This document shows, one piece after another, positions 1-10,437 of a stretch of DNA of 64,000 nucleotides. The notes beneath the pieces were generated by a model. It was given only the letters and a program-made list of their open reading frames with translations, did no database searches and had not been told where the DNA came from. The DNA comes from Trichuris trichiura (Eukaryota > Nematoda > Enoplea > Trichinellida > Trichuridae): contig JBAJFE010000029.1 in NCBI GenBank assembly GCA_037903355.1, forward strand, positions 868,001 to 932,000, in the 5' to 3' direction. A program made the translations under genes and the position numbers. Numbering within the stretch: the first letter of the stretch is position 1; the number at the start of each line of letters is the position of its first letter.

Positions 1-1
1 G

Positions 2-949
2 AGCCGCACAGGACGGGAGGAACTGCAGATGACAGTTAAATTTTTAGCCTCGTATGTACGTCGAGGTGATCTCTACACCAAGCAAGGCATAATGTCAATG
101 ATGGAAGCCGGACTAACCGTTGAACCACTCAACATGAAAGATTGGATATCATTAGTCAGCACAGCTGACGACAACGTCTCTCCAGAAGATATTGCCAAAA
201 ACAGAGGAACCCACATAGCATATTACAGAGACCTGTGGGAAAACTCAAACTTAGCTGACTATGTCATGCAGACACAGCTGTACATAAATGAATGTCGAGA
301 AGAGTTTGGAATGAAAACTCTTGCTTGGGATGGCCCTTTACATTCCTTTCTCAGAGACTGTATCATTAACAGTACAAGAGCTTGTAAAAACTATGACCAA
401 ATGAAACATCTACTAAACAAAAAACTGGCTAAGGAGGCCAGAAAGTCTAGGTATCGTTCAGGAGGAACAGTGTGGTCACGCCGGCGGTCTCAGTCCGTTG
501 AATCATCGCTTTCACGATCGAGTCGATTGCTAGCTTCATCATCATGTGGTTCCACGATAATTACAACAACAACAGATCGCTGCGCAGATCATCCGCTTAC
601 CCGTAGCAGTGGTCAGCGCGACGAATATGGCACAACCGCTTTTGGTAACCTCCAACAAAACTACGATCAACGTTTGCAAATTGCACAGTCAAGAAACAGC
701 CTCACGGATAGGCAAAGTCAACAAAATTTTGGACTTCAATCAGTTTCCGTAATTCAAGATGGTCACGGCTCCAAGATGACCGATGCAGAAATCCAACAGC
801 TGCTTGTCAATTTATCCGGAAGGAGTATAGACGAGCAGGAGGCGCGAGAAATACGGGAAGAAGTGATGAAAGGTATTGAAGAAATTTCTAGCCGCATTGC
901 TAACCTCATGACGTTCATACGTCGCACCATTGACTCTACTGCGCTATGA
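2..949 (+). CDS. unrecognised ORF, 5' end outside the window
   Basis: One reading frame is open from the window edge to TGA at 947-949. The first ATG is at 29, but the frame stays open upstream of it, so the true start is probably outside the window or in an earlier exon. I do not recognise the protein. The first ~140 residues look globular and mixed-charge, with several aromatic and Cys residues. Residues ~140-175 form an Arg/Ser-rich low-complexity stretch (WSRRRSQSVESS). The last ~60 residues are predicted to be helical and acidic, around EEVMKGIEE. Codon use is richer in AAA/ACA/AGA than in the neighbouring housekeeping genes and resembles the retroelement ORF near 56 kb, so a mobile-element or integrated origin is possible. 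A perfect donor-like GAG/GTAAGC straddles the stop. No function is assigned. Confidence 0.45.
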   Translation, partial: SRTGREELQMTVKFLASYVRRGDLYTKQGIMSMMEAGLTVEPLNMKDWISLVSTADDNVSPEDIAKNRGTHIAYYRDLWENSNLADYVMQTQLYINECREEFGMKTLAWDGPLHSFLRDCIINSTRACKNYDQMKHLLNKKLAKEARKSRYRSGGTVWSRRRSQSVESSLSRSSRLLASSSCGSTIITTTTDRCADHPLTRSSGQRDEYGTTAFGNLQQNYDQRLQIAQSRNSLTDRQSQQNFGLQSVSVIQDGHGSKMTDAEIQQLLVNLSGRSIDEQEAREIREEVMKGIEEISSRIANLMTFIRRTIDSTAL

Positions 950-1188
950 GGTAAGCAGTAATGTTTCGGAACAAGGAGCTATGCTCTTGTGACTCACGCA
1001 ACGTAGTAAACCGCTTCATTTAATAATCTACATAACGAGGGGTATGTTGCGCGCAAATTTAAATTTCCACTTAACTGCTCGAAATCTGCAAACAGAATCG
1101 CCCAAGTTATTACGTAATGCCAGTTGATCTCCAAGTTGATATTAATGCTCCTTCTATCGCTTAGAAACGAAGTTATCTTGAGTTTTAT
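950..1188. other. short intergenic interval
   Basis: No coding signal seen. It separates the edge ORF from the 3' end of the convergent coiled-coil gene. Confidence 0.5.
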
Positions 1189-4100
1189 CTACTGTATCGC
1201 TGCTGCTAGATTTTCAACCGCATTCAAGAATTGGAGTTCGTTACAGCGTCCACTCGCTGATTCAAATTTCGAAAAAATCACAACTTGCCCAAGAGCATCT
1301 TGCGCGCCGTAAGTTTCGTCAGCAAACGGAATTAGAATAATTACAGTTGATAACATCAGTGGTCTTGCATAGGTACGCTTACGCAAATGGTCATGTTACA
1401 GATGACAATTTTTAAGTGGCTTACAAAAGCAGCCAACGAAATATGTGCTCAATCTTATGGAAAAGAGAAGCAATAATGAAAAATTGCGGAAATAACTCAC
1501 ATATAAAACCATATGCAAATTTGGACGCGAAACAACGCGGAAATTAAAATCATGTTAACTTGAAAATGGAAAATTCTAACCTGAACGGGCAACGCTGTCC
1601 AATGTTATCTTAAACTGGTCGATTTCAGCTTGAGTACTGCATCTTATCTCGTCGACTTCTTTCACCTAAAAACAACAAGTGACCAATAAACATAGTTCAC
1701 TATTCACAGAACTCTTTCAGCGTAACATTCTTTTAAAAAGCTCATTTTTTCGCCAGTTCCTAATTCTTCAAAATTTTCAAGATCGTTGCATCCGCCGTCA
1801 CATAAGCCAAAGTAAACTATTCGCTTTTAATCGTCATAGGAAGGAAACCTTAAGTGGCAAAAGTAGTTGGCTTAATCATTACGCCAGTTTAGGAGAAAGG
1901 AAAAAAGAATTCCTGCCAATCTCTTACAGAAACTGCACTTCTAATAGCGTTCTTTAAATTAGAGTTCCATCCATTCTGGCCTCAGACTGAGAAAAATTTG
2001 GTTTTCCAATCTTCAATGTAAGTACTGCCTACGAAGAGAAATCAATTCAACCGCCTCTGAACATTCTGATAGTCAGGCAAGCCTTCTCAAAAATAATTCA
2101 CTCGTCTAGACTATTTCAATTAATACTGTTGTTATATAGGCACAGTTTAGAGCTTCCAAAACTCACGGTCGCTGGAACGAACTTGTCAGTGTATGGAAAA
2201 ACTATGGAATCGTTCAAACTAAATTTTACTTATGAAATATCAGCAAGTTAATTTACTCTTCGAAGCATTAAGAACGCAGTTGAAATGGAAAGGCTACGGA
2301 ATAGTAACACTCACCAAACGCTTTAATTCCAAATGGGCGCGCTTGTTGACTTCGGACGAGGCTTTTTCTGCATTCTCCATTGCTTCCAACTGAAACAAGC
2401 AAAAGACAGCATGTTATTATTTGTTAAACATTCTTTGCCTCCCTTGTCGTTGAAAAAATTTCTAATTCTTAAGTAATACGTAAATGCAAAATTAAACTGA
2501 ATTGAAATGTTTAACTAAATAGTGCGAACAGGAATAAAGATAGTGAATATGTTAACCTTAGAGAAAAGTGATAAGTTCTCTGTCTTCATAAGCGTATTGC
2601 TGTCAGTAAGCCTTTCCACTAACTGTAAAAGGCGTTCGGTTTCTTGTCGACACTGACATGCTTCACGCTCAGCCTGCACTTTATCAGCTTCAGCTTCAGT
2701 GATTCGCTGCTTTGCTTCTTCCGCGCTGACAGTATTGCTGTAACAATTGCCCAATTAGACCTTAAGTTTGCGCTGAACAATCAAAATAGGCAATAACAAC
2801 CTGCGAAGAAAGTGTAATAGTGTAATATAAATGGAAATAAAAACTAAACCATTTTCTCATGATTCATCAGTTGATATGGTCTATATAATATGGAGAAACT
2901 AACTTAAACATTACGTACTGTAGCTTCGCTACTTAACGCGAAGCAGTTTAGCTTCATTCAATGGACGCACTGTAGAGAACAAATGTCTAACCAACAAATT
3001 GATAGGCTGTTATACGAAAAAGAGAATTGCTATTACATGATTTATACGTTCATCGTTAGGTTAGACACTTGCTGTTTAATTGCAAGTGCTGATTGCAATC
3101 AGCTGCAATAAAAGTTTCACATAAAGAATGGAAGAAATAAAGTTTAAAAATAGCGGACGAAAACAAAACACAAACATCCTCCATACGGCTTACGCGAAGG
3201 CTTCTTTCAACTGAACTTGCAAAATTCCAAGCTCTTTCTGCAAGTTAGTTTCACTACAGCATTTTTCTTCTATACACTTTTCCAGTTCGGAAATACGTTC
3301 GTTCTTCGCTGATAGGTGTGCCTTCAATTCGTTAAGCTAAAGGAAACTATTCTAGTATGAATAATAGAGAAAGAAAGAGAAGAGAAAGAGAAGCACCAAA
3401 ATACGTAAAACTTAAAGTTCCAATTAACACGCATTTCAAGGATGCCTACCTCGAAATTGACGTCACAGCAAGTGCGAACATTAGTTAGTGACTTACTGCT
3501 CGGACCAATAGACGAATCTTCCTTCAATTCAGGCTTACAAGTAAAAAGTTCGTTTTCATAAAGACAAACCTACTTCACTTGCTTCATGTTGAGGTAACTT
3601 GACCACAGACTTTAACGCAGAAATCTCAGTCGTTAGTGCCTAAAATAACACCAGTAACGCAATCGGCAATTCTTTGGACATATTAACTGCTCTAATAAAA
3701 TGTTTAATTTAATTGCCATAAACATTGCCGCCTCTGACGATTTTTACAGGGAAGCGAAAAGTACAAATCGAAATTTTATCAAAGCTCATTCATCCGTCAA
3801 GACTTAGAGGAGAATATTCTTTTATCTTGTAAAGTTCTGACAAAGGAAGTAAAGGATACCTTGTTAGCTTCTTCAAGTTCATCCGACTTTTGATAGGCTA
3901 CTTTTATGCGTGTGTCCGCGTCATGAAGTGCACTTTTTAGTTTATCCAATTCACGTTTGAACCATGCCAAGTCAGAATCCTTTTAAACAAGAATAATAAA
4001 ATGTTCTTGGACGTACGAATGCATAGCTTTACTTTTCTCTCGCAAATTCTAACCAGAGTTTCTCGTTCATTCTTGGCGGCAATAATCTGACTACGTAAAG

Positions 4101-4963
4101 CTTCTCGGTCAGAAGTAAGATGAGTAATTTCTTGTTTTGCTTTTTGATTAGCAGCTTCCAGAACAAGAATATCTTTTTCACGTTGGGCATACCGGACAAC
4201 TGCGTTATCTTTTTCCCTTTGCGCCACTTCCGTTGACCTTACCAGCTGCAAAATCAATCCTCTGCATTGTGACACAAGGTGCCAACTTATGAAAAACACG
4301 GCTAGAGCAACTCAAAAAGAATAAGACCAGAAAGGATAGAATGATCATATTAGCAAAAGTAAAACAAGAGTATACTTTTTGCATCTGCGCAGCAACAGAT
4401 TCTTCCTTTTCCGATATTAATCGGTGGAACTGAGCTTCCTGAGCCACAATGCGATCCTGTAAGCAACGAGTTCGGCAGTCATATTCGTTCAATTGTTTCT
4501 CCATCTATGACAGCAGGAATGATAAACATGGACGCAGTTTCTTTCCTGGGCACGTTTTTTACCTGCTGTACTTTACTGGAATGATCTTCAGTCGCTTTTT
4601 CTAATTTTGATAACAACTCTTCACGTTCTATACAAACATTCTGATACTGATCTCTAAGCAATTCATAGTCTGCTTCGAGCCTAAAAGCTTTTTCTATGGC
4701 ACTTAATCTACATTCGATACGTACTTTTGCAAATCACCGGTTTGTGAAGAGTAAAGTTCACTCAGTCTAGCAGTGTTAAGCTCCTCTAGCTCAACGACGG
4801 AACCTGGGGTAATGTTGCTACGAAGACTAGTCGCAGCAATTTCACTGCCGTCAAGAGCATTGTTTATATCACTTATAAGTGCCATAACGGAGTTCAAGTC
4901 GTCGCAATTACAGTTCGCCGAGCTGCTCGCCCTATGTTCCACGGCGTCAGCCTCAAATGCCAT
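1189..4963 (-). CDS. CCDC186: CCDC186/CCCP-1-like coiled-coil protein, 12 exons
   Basis: Exons on the minus strand: 4963-4725, 4680-4563, 4504-4376, 4245-4033, 3979-3860, 3639-3574, 3533-3450, 3336-3194, 2737-2557, 2389-2315, 1665-1581, 1256-1189. They total 1521 nt in phase, giving 506 aa. The protein is almost entirely heptad-rich coiled coil after an acidic, Ser-rich N-terminus of ~75 residues. The identification rests on blocks I recognise from the CCDC186 (C10orf118; C. elegans CCCP-1) family: LEADYELLRDQYQN, EKDNAVVRYAQREKD, LVERLTDSNTLMKTEN (compare LLLFTERLTSKNAQLQSE) and a short C-terminal NELQFLNAVENL segment. Family members act at the trans-Golgi/endosome in dense-core vesicle maturation with RAB-2. 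At 506 aa it is shorter than the vertebrate protein (~900 aa), mainly at the N-terminus. The last exon is the least certain; the stop at 1191-1189 depends on the acceptor at 1257. The start is the first ATG after an upstream stop-containing stretch. Confidence 0.8.
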
Positions 4964-6848
4964 GCTCGCCAAACATGAATACAAGCTTATGTTAAACAGC
5001 GGATCATTACTGGCGCGAATCCATATTCAACAACTTGGTATTACCACATTAAGAAAACACCATCATCAGTTGAAATACCAAACTCCTACGCCTCCTGCTG
5101 CGGTACATCATAACTTTCATATCACTTTTACGACCAGAACTAGAGCAAGAGACATTTTTACGTATAAACAGTAAGATTCCAGAAATTTATCTGAATGCAA
5201 GTACGGAAAAGATAACGATGCTTTTACTTTATCTAAGTCAAACAATAATTTCGATGAAATAAAAGTTTCGTGCAATAAACATATCCACTCGAATTTTGAA
5301 ATAAAAACGACTAGGTTTATACTATTAGGTGAAACTAAACGCAGTGATAAGGTGGTAATCAGCGACCTGTTTTGATAAAATATGGAAAGCAAAATGCGAC
5401 TTTCGTAGATACTGCAATTTGTAAAGCAGATGAAAGTAGAAATTTGTTTCCTCCTTTAGATGATCAGTTAAGTTCAGTTCATGAATAATCTTTATTTGTC
5501 AGAACGAAGTCACACTCGAATCACTAATGATGTTCATGTACAATGCTTGCGCTTCTTTCCACCCTTGAAAAGTATTCAGCTACGGTCAAATGAATTGTTA
5601 TCACGCATGGGGAAATAATAAATTTGCTCGTAGATATCAAATTGTATCGATTAGGTTGAAATTCTTGTACTACAGAGAATCAGAGCGACTCTGCTTTTCA
5701 AATCCAGTCTTATAAGACTTGCCACTCAAAATTAAAAATATAAACTTCACTTCAAGCCTGAATTTCTTGTAAAGGGCATGTATCTTTTCGAAGGGGTATT
5801 CACGGTCAAAACTGGACAGAATCTAAAAGCAAGCCTAAACTTCGTGCTTTACACTCCCTACCCGAATCTTCATCTGTCACACTCATACAACCATCAGCCT
5901 TCGCTGAAGACAACATCTGACGGCCACGAAAGCTGAGGATATAACATCACATCGTTTCCCACGTCATTAAACAATGGTGCCATTTATTTCATTGTCTCAA
6001 GTCACTGACTAGTGTGAGTTCGAGAGATTTTAAAATTTGAAAAGCTGCTCATAAAATCCGGGACATGCCGCTTATCTCTGAAAATATGGGTAAATTCTTA
6101 TGAGTTCTTTATTTCCTATTGAGCCAAATGATACAACATAGCAATGCACATGCCAAAAGTTACTGATTCCAATGTTAACATTATGCGCGCATTTTTAAAC
6201 ATAAGATTTCTTGTACTGGGATGACTGATTTTCACTGCAGTCTTTCTCTTCTTCATTGCATGTGTGTCTGTAAAACGCTGAAACGAACGCTCTACCAACT
6301 AATGGATGAGCAAGTTGTTAGGAAAATGACGGAAAACAGGGCAGTTCGTTTCGGGAGACTCTGGTCCCATCGACAGCGCGATGCAAGAACTCTATTGCGC
6401 AGCCGACAGGAGTAAAGCGTCTCAACAAATTGGTCATCCATCCGTTCCCTAAGTTTCCTTTTGTAGCTGTTATACTAAATCAGTATTTTGCTCCATCGTG
6501 CACTTTTCATACGCAAGATTCAAATTTACTTAACTTGGGTAAAGTAAATTAGTTCGTCCGGTTATATTTTAACATTTCACTTCCCTGTTCTACAATTCCT
6601 TATAAAAATTGCAATGCCACTTCACGAATTGCAGTCGGTGCATAAAGTTACCGTTTACACCCATTTTAAAGGATTACGATAAGAGTTGCAACGTAAACGA
6701 GAACGTATACTATGTAGATTTACTGAAATTTAATCTTCGGCTGCAAAGGATAAAAAGTGCTTGCAGTAAAAAGGACACGACAATGAAACCAGAAGTGAGC
6801 AGTAACGAGTAAGACAAAAGCAAACATGACGAAGTACAAAAATTGTTA
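4964..6848. other. intergenic, mostly unremarkable
   Basis: A 1.9 kb divergent/tandem spacer between the coiled-coil gene start and the 3' end of the transporter. No convincing exon was found on either strand. It contains a repeat fragment at about 6285-6400 (listed separately). Confidence 0.5.
6286..6400 (-). repeat. PLE-associated repeat fragment with degenerate hammerhead-like core
   Basis: Positions 6290-6311 share the core CTACCAAC-AATGGATGAGC with repeats at 11.37, 11.56, 41.42 and 42.70 kb. About 40 nt further on, the minus strand reads CTGTCGA, then a GGGAC...GTCTCCC hairpin, then GAAA (6376 down to 6349). This is the layout of a hammerhead core with one substitution (CUGUCGA for CUGAnGA). 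A single, unpaired copy. Confidence 0.5.
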
Positions 6849-8674
6849 TCATTTAAATATGTTTAGTAAGTTAGCGTACAGACCAGCCATAGTACCAACA
6901 ATGCCTAAGCAGATAAAGAATATGTTCTTGGTGAAGAACCAATACTTCAATGGACGAGACATTCGGTAGACGTCCTCTGCGTAAGCAATAATGCTTATCG
7001 AAGGAGGAAAAACAAAACCGAGAAACATGCCCGCAGTAACACCGACAAATGGAATGATTTTTTCGAGATTTGGAATAGCAATGGCAAAAACGTCTTAAAC
7101 AAATCTCGTATCAATCTGCAACATTAGGATACAATATACTCACATGTGGTACAGACTAATACAGCTCTAACGGCCAATTCAAGTAATAAGAGATTCCTTT
7201 CGTTGCTTACATTGACCTTTCGCTTAATGCCGGGCCATAACATTGCTGTGACGACGTACAGCTGCACTGGATATCCAAGAAATACCGCAATCATAAGCAT
7301 TACTTTCACACTATCATAAACCCTAAGCGAGGAAAGCAATGAAACGACAATTGAACAGATCTGTATAGACATTCATACCAGGTTTGAGGCATATTTAAGG
7401 TTATGCTTCCCTTAACTTCATCACCAAAGGTAGCATAGCCGAAGAAGCCGGTTGCGGCATACACGGCGGTAACTATAGTCATTGAAACAGACAAAACCCC
7501 GTTCCAACCAAGCAAATCCTCTGGATGCTTCATCTTATTTTCCAAAGGCAATATCTAATAACACAGACAGTATTTGTGCAACAAAGAATTACAAAATATT
7601 TACCACAGCCTGTCCTTCGAAAGCATACAACATTGAACCAGCAGCCAGTAAAAAACCATTAAAATTTGTGTATCCAGGGAGAGATGCGATATGATTTGGT
7701 GGCAAGATGATTTTTTGAAATATGGCAAAAAATGTTAAAAGCATAAACGCATTCGCAACTGCTATCAGTGGCGTCAGCGACTTTAAATGCCTTATTAGAC
7801 AGACGGGTAATATTAACAGAAGAACAATTGTGGAATATACAGACGAAGAAAGAGGTTGCATGTTCACGTAGAACTCGACAATCTGAAAAAGGAAGTTCAC
7901 TTGGCCCTGTCACGCAATTTGCATATAAACGATACTTCTTTGAGATGCGTAACCAAGAAGACAATCTGAACACTGCATACACCCAGCTGAAATGCTGCAA
8001 TTAAAGTGTTCGTCACATACCTAAATGGAGGTACTGTTTACTGAAGCTATGGAACCATAACCTACAAAGCGCCCTTGCTAAATTTTTGAAAACCAGGGGT
8101 GGAATAATCGAAGGCTTTCTTCGCTAAATGGCCATAGTCTAGCTCAAGACGGCCACTCCTAAGAACAAACAAGAAACTGGACTAAACAATACTACACGCA
8201 ACAAGCGCCTCCTACTTTCGACAAAGGTATTGCGCAGCTTGAACCAGCATAAGCATGCAATACGCACTTGAGAATCCAACGAAAAATATCATACCCAAGC
8301 CAACCTGCAAGCAGTAAAATAAAAACTTTCACTTTTTAGCCGAAAACAGCAGAAAGTTTATAACCAATGTAAAATGACAATTGTCTCCTGATACAGATTA
8401 GTATGACTCACCCAAAGACCAGCCATTTGAAAGGAGACTGGTAGTGCAAAGCATCCAGGGCCAACCATACATTTTAAAATGTTCATTAAGGTTCGAGAGC
8501 TCCTAAAATGGGCAAACGCCAGAGTTTCTAACCCAAACTATCAAAGATCTCCTACGAAATCAGTAGGGCAGGATCGCGAGACTGCTTTTGCCCATCTAAT
8601 AATCGCTTTTGCTCACATTCGAACTCTTCGCTGTCATCTTCAACAGCGCGGCTCGGAGATTCAGGGCTGTCCAT
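6849..8674 (-). CDS. SLC36/PAT-type amino-acid transporter, 9 exons
   Basis: Exons: 8674-8556, 8502-8412, 8304-8216, 8158-8066, 8020-7936, 7882-7604, 7554-7379, 7322-7144, 7093-6849. They total 1356 nt in phase, giving 451 aa, the usual size for this family. Introns are 45-110 nt. The N-terminus (MDSPESPSRAVEDD...) is acidic and cytosolic. It is followed by the family's first-helix signature LMNILKCMVGPGCFALP, then LGVCSVQIVFLVTHLKE, the re-entrant LPLENKMKHP segment, GFFGYATFGDEVKGSITLNM, ELAVRAVLV and NLEKIIPFVGV. These are classic landmarks of proton-coupled/lysosomal amino-acid transporters (SLC36, Drosophila pathetic; AAAP superfamily). Eleven membrane spans are expected. The usual Gly-Thr-Gly of helix 1 reads VGPGC here. 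Substrate specificity cannot be read from sequence. Confidence 0.88.
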
Positions 8675-9454
8675 TTTTGAAATAATAAACAGCCTAAATT
8701 TAACGAATAAAAGCGAAACCAAAGGTTAAATAAGGATTATTGCAATTATGAATGATTTGGCGACGCAAAAATGCGGGAAAAGCATAATATAACCACCAAT
8801 ATCGGTTTGCTGCAAAGTACTACAGTTTTAAAAACGTAGAGATAAACCATGCGCAGCAACGCCTATACTCTTTCCACAAAAAATTCGGTGAAGGAATCTC
8901 ACCACTGAGTCACACAGCAAGTGAGGGCATGAAGAAAAAGTACTGCTAATTACGTATTTTCAGGTTAGCTGAATGAAGAAACCATAGGAACCAGTTGTAT
9001 TATGCTAAACGCAAAACAGCCTTTGCGGTTTCACTCCTGATCTGCTCTAAGACTGAGAGAATGTAATTATAGGGACCACCGCAATGCATGAGATTTACAG
9101 TGCCACTTACCAACGTTGTGATACTGTACCGTCTCATTCGACGTTTATACTTGCCAGAAAAAGTTTGGTCGCTTCACAGTAATTAAGAAAATTAACAGCT
9201 TTCGATATTTTCTTTACTTTGCCATTGAAATCATTCGAACCAGTACGTTACACTTTATGTAGAAGCTTAAGCTAAACAATTTAGGGCAGCGACTTAGTTC
9301 TGTCAAACCTAGTGCACACTGACGATTTACTTAGGTTGATCCGCATTAGTTTTTGCCCGATTGATACCTGCACGTCGTGTTCTGTAATTCAGTTTGCCCT
9401 CCATATACAGCAACTGCTACGATTTTTGAAGCTTTCCTGTTTTTACTGAAACTT
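8675..9454. other. divergent promoter interval
   Basis: 780 bp between the divergently transcribed transporter and prefoldin genes, so it probably holds both promoters. I saw no distinctive element or repeat. Confidence 0.4.
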
Positions 9455-9916
9455 ATGGCAAGTAGTGAAACTATTGAAAAGTATCGTCAAATGCGAAGAG
9501 AAGAAAAAGCGCTGGTTAGCAAGCGCATCGAGTTGGAAAGCGACCGCGAAGAGCACCGGTGAGTAGATTTTTACTTTAAATATAAATTTTATCATTTTGA
9601 AAAACAAGAATCGTCCTACAAACCCTGTCGGGTCTGAGTGCTGATCGGAGATGCTACAGAATTCTTGGGGGAATTCTAATCGAACGCAAGGTGAAAGATA
9701 TTGTTCCATTTTTGGTTTCAAGCGAAGAGCACGTAATGCCGTAAGCTCAACTTGACTTGTAAACTGCAATGCGTTTTTTAGCTTTCTCGTACCATCGACG
9801 CTGTGCTGGAAAAGGAGGAGGAGAAGCGTCGGGAACTGAACGCGTTTGCGGCTGAACATAACATCAGAACAATACCACTGAATATGCCAATTAGCGAAGT
9901 TAAGCCACCAAACTAG
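9455..9916 (+). CDS. PFDN2: prefoldin subunit 2, 3 exons
   Basis: Exons 9455-9558, 9609-9732 and 9782-9916 total 363 nt, giving 120 aa. Introns are 50 and 49 nt. The protein is a beta-type prefoldin: an N-terminal helix (YRQMRREEKALVSKRIELE), a central hairpin region containing the family signature CYRILGGILIERKVKDIVP, and a C-terminal helix ending in ELNAFAAEHNIR, which matches the ELNEFREKHNIR block of PFDN2. Prefoldin is the cytosolic hexameric chaperone that hands nascent actin and tubulin to the CCT chaperonin. The second-exon donor is GTAATG at 9733. A second donor-like GTAAGC eight bases later would break the frame, so it was not chosen. Length is slightly below the human protein (154 aa), mostly at the C-terminus. 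Confidence 0.9.
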
Positions 9917-10437
9917 GACTGAATTATTTGTTATTGAAGGTCATTGTAAATTTTGTTAAAATGATATTTCTTTCTTCTTTGACCGAATGGCAAAATTAAA
10001 TGTTAAGAGCACGAAAGAGTTACTCCTTTGGAATATTGTTATAGACAATGGGAAACGCAGCCCTTTCTGAATCGTAGTAAACTACAAGATAGCCTTTTGA
10101 AATATAGTTTGCAGAAAGCTGTCAGAGAGCTTCAATTTCGATGCTGGCGAAGTAGAAATCCGTTAATAATTTATGTCCGATCGCATTAATGCACACGTCC
10201 AAGTAATACATATTTCTTAACTCGGGACAACAGAGAGCATACGGGACTGTTACTAACTTCTGGACTGACTGTTTAAAAAATTTGAATTCCATCAAGACTT
10301 GTGCTTAAAATTTAAATGGAATGCAGGTTGGTATCTCAGTTTAAAGCTAAAATTTGCATACATGGGTATTGGCAGAACCGATCGAATGCGTAGGATGCAA
10401 CGAGGAAATTATTTCATTGTGGTGCTTTAATTTAAAA
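9917..10437. other. intergenic spacer
   Basis: 520 bp between prefoldin 2 and the signal-peptide exon of the peptidase gene on the same strand. No exon or repeat recognised. Confidence 0.4.

Noticed and set aside
4773..5174. 133-codon plus-strand frame
   Set aside because: Antisense to the first exon of the coiled-coil gene and without splice or family support.
9733..9746. Alternative GTAAGC donor for prefoldin exon 2
   Set aside because: Using it shifts the frame and loses the conserved C-terminal helix; the upstream GTAATG donor is in phase.
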